Origin: Chitinophagia bacterium
Lineage (GTDB): Bacteria; Bacteroidota; Bacteroidia; Chitinophagales; Chitinophagaceae
Length of the DNA stretch: 6,899 nt
Assembly: GCA_010021705.1 (NCBI GenBank)
Contig: RGMU01000080.1
Coordinates: forward strand, 1 to 6,899
Reading direction: 5' to 3'
Shown: positions 4,815-6,899 of the stretch, piece after piece
Numbering within the stretch: position 1 is the first letter of the stretch
Layout of the letters: every line of letters starts with the position of its first letter
Notes under the pieces: model-generated
The model's database searches: none
What the model was told of the DNA's origin: nothing
What the model saw: the letters and a program-made list of their open reading frames with translations, nothing else
Translations under genes and position numbers: made by a program

Positions 4815-6898
4815 AAGGTAGTATGCAGTTCAGAGTGCTGCTCCGTCATTGCACCCACGCTTGTGGGCGTGGTAAATATATTTTGAGGTGCAGGCAGGGC
4901 TTTCCTATCCACCTTTCTGCTTTCAGACAGCGGCAGCACATCCATACCCACATAATGCACCGGAATCATATATGCCGGCAGCACATTTTTTAATATTTTG
5001 TTGATATTATTTTTGTCAAAACTATCGTTTGTTGCTACTATATACGCTACCAACTGCTTTTCTCCCGTAGGGTCGGGGTGGGCTGCCACTACCGCATCTT
5101 TTATGCCGTCTATTTGCTTTAATTGGTATTCTATTTCGGGCAACTCTATTCTATACCCCCTTACCTTTATTTGGTGGTCGGTGCGCCCTAAGCATATTAT
5201 ATTGCCAGTTTCCGTCCATTTGCCCAAATCACCCGTTCTAAACAGTATGGGTGCCGGAACGCCGGTTGTGCTATAAGGATTGGGTATAAATCGCTCTTTC
5301 GTAAGCTCCGGTTGATGGATATACCCTTTTGCCACGCCCTTGCCCCCTATGTATATTTCGCCTTCTGTGTTGGGCGGGCATAGCTTTAAGTTAGCGTCTA
5401 ATATATAAAAAGCAGTGTTGTGTATCGGTCTCCCAATCGTTATTGTGCCATAATGAGGCTCCAATTTTATACCCGAAGAATATATAGTAGTCTCGGTAGG
5501 ACCATACATATTGTAAAACGCTTGGCAGCGCGTCAGCATTTTATCCGCTAAATCTTTGGGCAGCTGCTCCCCGCAGCAACTTACCTTTATCGCTAATTTT
5601 TCGTTCCACCCCGATGCTAACAGCATTTTATAAGTAGCCGGCGTGGCTTGCATCCACGTTATGCGGTGGTGTTGTATGAATTTTAAGAGCGCAGGACCGT
5701 CCTTCGCCACCGCAGACGGTGCTAATACCATTGTATTCCCGGTTACCAACGGTAAAAACATCTCCAACCCCGCAATATCAAACGATATGGTAGTAGAGGC
5801 AAGCATTTGTTCTTTGTTGCCAAGTTCAAATATTTGATTCATGCTGTGTAGCAGATTCACCACATTGTCATGCGTAACCTCTACGCCTTTAGGGTTGCCC
5901 GTACTGCCCGATGTAAACAGTATATATGCCAAATCCCCCGGCTTCGCCAATGGCGTTTGAATATTATCAACAAAAAACCGAGTTAAATTAGTGAGCTCAT
6001 CATCTATTATTACATTGCGGGTATTGGAATAGGTATTATGCGCAAGCCTATTTTCTGTTATCAACACCGTTGCTTGCGATTGTGCAAGCATATACGCTAT
6101 CCGTTCTTTAGGGTAAACCGGGTCTATCGGTATATACGCTGCCCCAGCTTTCAATATACCCAACAGCCCTGCCACCATCAGCGGTGAGCGGTGAAGGCAT
6201 AGCCCCACCCCCTGTCCGGGTTTTATGTTCATTTCCACCAATAGCTTCGCTATTTGGTTGGCTTTGTTGTTTAGTTGTTTATAAGTTGTGGTTAATCCTT
6301 CAAACACTATCGCAGGGCTATCGGGCTGTGTAGCTGCCATGCTTTCAACCATAGCCGTAATCGTACTTTCCCTATAGCTTAGTGCTGTGGAATTCCATTC
6401 GTTTACTTGCCGTAATAGCTCATCTGTTTCCCCCGCATTCGCTATTTCCGGTTCATCTGACATTACTACTTCTTCCGGTGCTGTAGTTGCCGCTTCCGCT
6501 ACCTTATTCCCCTCCTCAATAGGCTTTATTTGAACAATATCTAATGGATTAGACAATGCCATAGTAGCCAATGCAGCCGGGGCTACCAACACATCTATCG
6601 TAGGCGGAATAATGGTCGTTAGATGTGCCTCCTCTTTAAAGGGTGCTACTTCTATAATTTCAGGAATTTGAATGGGTGCTTTTGCCTGATACGCTTTCTT
6701 TATTTTTATATCTTCAATTATGATATTAGGATTGTCGCACACTTGCTTTATAATGCCAACAAAATCTTCCATCATATCATGTATAAGAACCGATGAAAAC
6801 AACTGTGTATTATAAGACCATTCTAACTCTAATTCATTATCGTTAGAACTACTAATGTTTAAAAATATTTCAAAACTTTCATAAGAGCGCGGATTATA
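4784..6898 (-). CDS. NRPS: condensation domain tail and adenylation domain (5' end outside window, frameshifted at 3' end)
   Basis: The frame is open to the right edge, so the TTG at 6802 is not a start. By visible residue number: 1-66 is the end of a condensation domain (LELEWSYNTQLFSS); about 67-156 is a long Pro/Ala/Glu-rich linker; from about 157 a full adenylation domain, which selects an amino acid, makes its AMP ester and loads it on the PCP. Core motifs present: A2 LKAGAAYIPIDPVYP, A3 LAYILFTSGSTGNPKGV (5882-5932), A4 FDIAGLEMF, A5 NMYGPTE (5492-5512), A6 GEIYIGGKGVAKGY, A7 FRTGDL, A8 GRTDHQIKVRGYRIELPEIE and A10 with catalytic Lys in SRKVDRKALP. Pocket residues aligned by eye to GrsA read D-I-L-Q-S-C-M-I-Y-K. 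The natural frame ends at a TAA soon after HSELHTTLQ, where the PCP should begin; the PCP is in the -1 frame. Confidence 0.92.
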   Translation of the reverse strand, partial: YNPRSYESFEIFLNISSSNDNELELEWSYNTQLFSSVLIHDMMEDFVGIIKQVCDNPNIIIEDIKIKKAYQAKAPIQIPEIIEVAPFKEEAHLTTIIPPTIDVLVAPAALATMALSNPLDIVQIKPIEEGNKVAEAATTAPEEVVMSDEPEIANAGETDELLRQVNEWNSTALSYRESTITAMVESMAATQPDSPAIVFEGLTTTYKQLNNKANQIAKLLVEMNIKPGQGVGLCLHRSPLMVAGLLGILKAGAAYIPIDPVYPKERIAYMLAQSQATVLITENRLAHNTYSNTRNVIIDDELTNLTRFFVDNIQTPLAKPGDLAYILFTSGSTGNPKGVEVTHDNVVNLLHSMNQIFELGNKEQMLASTTISFDIAGLEMFLPLVTGNTMVLAPSAVAKDGPALLKFIQHHRITWMQATPATYKMLLASGWNEKLAIKVSCCGEQLPKDLADKMLTRCQAFYNMYGPTETTIYSSGIKLEPHYGTITIGRPIHNTAFYILDANLKLCPPNTEGEIYIGGKGVAKGYIHQPELTKERFIPNPYSTTGVPAPILFRTGDLGKWTETGNIICLGRTDHQIKVRGYRIELPEIEYQLKQIDGIKDAVVAAHPDPTGEKQLVAYIVATNDSFDKNNINKILKNVLPAYMIPVHYVGMDVLPLSESRKVDRKALPAPQNIFTTPTSVGAMTEQHSELHTTLQIFGKKRLA

Positions 6899-6899
6899 A

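Noticed and set aside
4561..5837. Several plus-strand open frames of 60-92 codons opposite the NRPS gene.
   Set aside because: Cys/His/Ser-rich, low-complexity translations with no known motif, antisense to strongly conserved domains; shadows of the real gene.

Overview
The window looks like chromosomal DNA of a Bacteroidota species, probably Chitinophagaceae-like, though the rank below phylum is a guess. The grounds are moderate GC in the genes, an almost complete lack of Shine-Dalgarno sequences, a short-type PurL, a DUF58 protein of the kind common in that phylum, and a Lol-type lipoprotein signal.

Layout: (1) Positions 3-1202, plus strand, hold the 3' part of purL (purine synthesis), cut by the left edge of the window. 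(2) A convergent junction follows, with a CATTAAC heptamer array (about 1227-1258) that supplies the stop codon of the opposing DUF58/von Willebrand A gene (1247-2155, minus). (3) Positions 2156-3047 are an AT-rich stretch of doubtful small minus-strand genes: a 72-codon hypothetical ORF, a lipoprotein gene that appears cut by an in-frame TAA, and a 29-codon ORF that may be debris. It ends in a second, nearly identical heptamer array, which supplies the stop codon of the next gene. (4) Positions 3048-6898, minus strand, form one apparent operon running in from the right edge: the end of a nonribosomal peptide synthetase (NRPS) with domain order condensation tail, adenylation, carrier (PCP), thioesterase, followed by an Sfp-type phosphopantetheinyl transferase (PPTase).

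The operon reads as the termination module of a peptide assembly line. The adenylation domain loads an amino acid on the PCP, the thioesterase releases the product, and the PPTase primes the PCP serine. The NRPS reading frame is broken just before the PCP. The upstream frame ends at a TAA (4784-4786), while the PCP and thioesterase continue in the -1 frame. A single missing A at 4810-4812 explains this exactly and would restore the conserved Ile-Trp of the PCP. An in-phase A_AAA_AAA slippery heptamer also lies in the overlap, so rescue by slippage is possible. Whether this is a sequencing error, a real lesion or recoding is the main open question.

The second notable structure is the pair of heptamer arrays. 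Because a 7-base period is not a multiple of three and each unit carries TTAA, three units place a TAA stop in all six reading frames. No RNA gene, CRISPR array, transposase or convincing promoter was seen.
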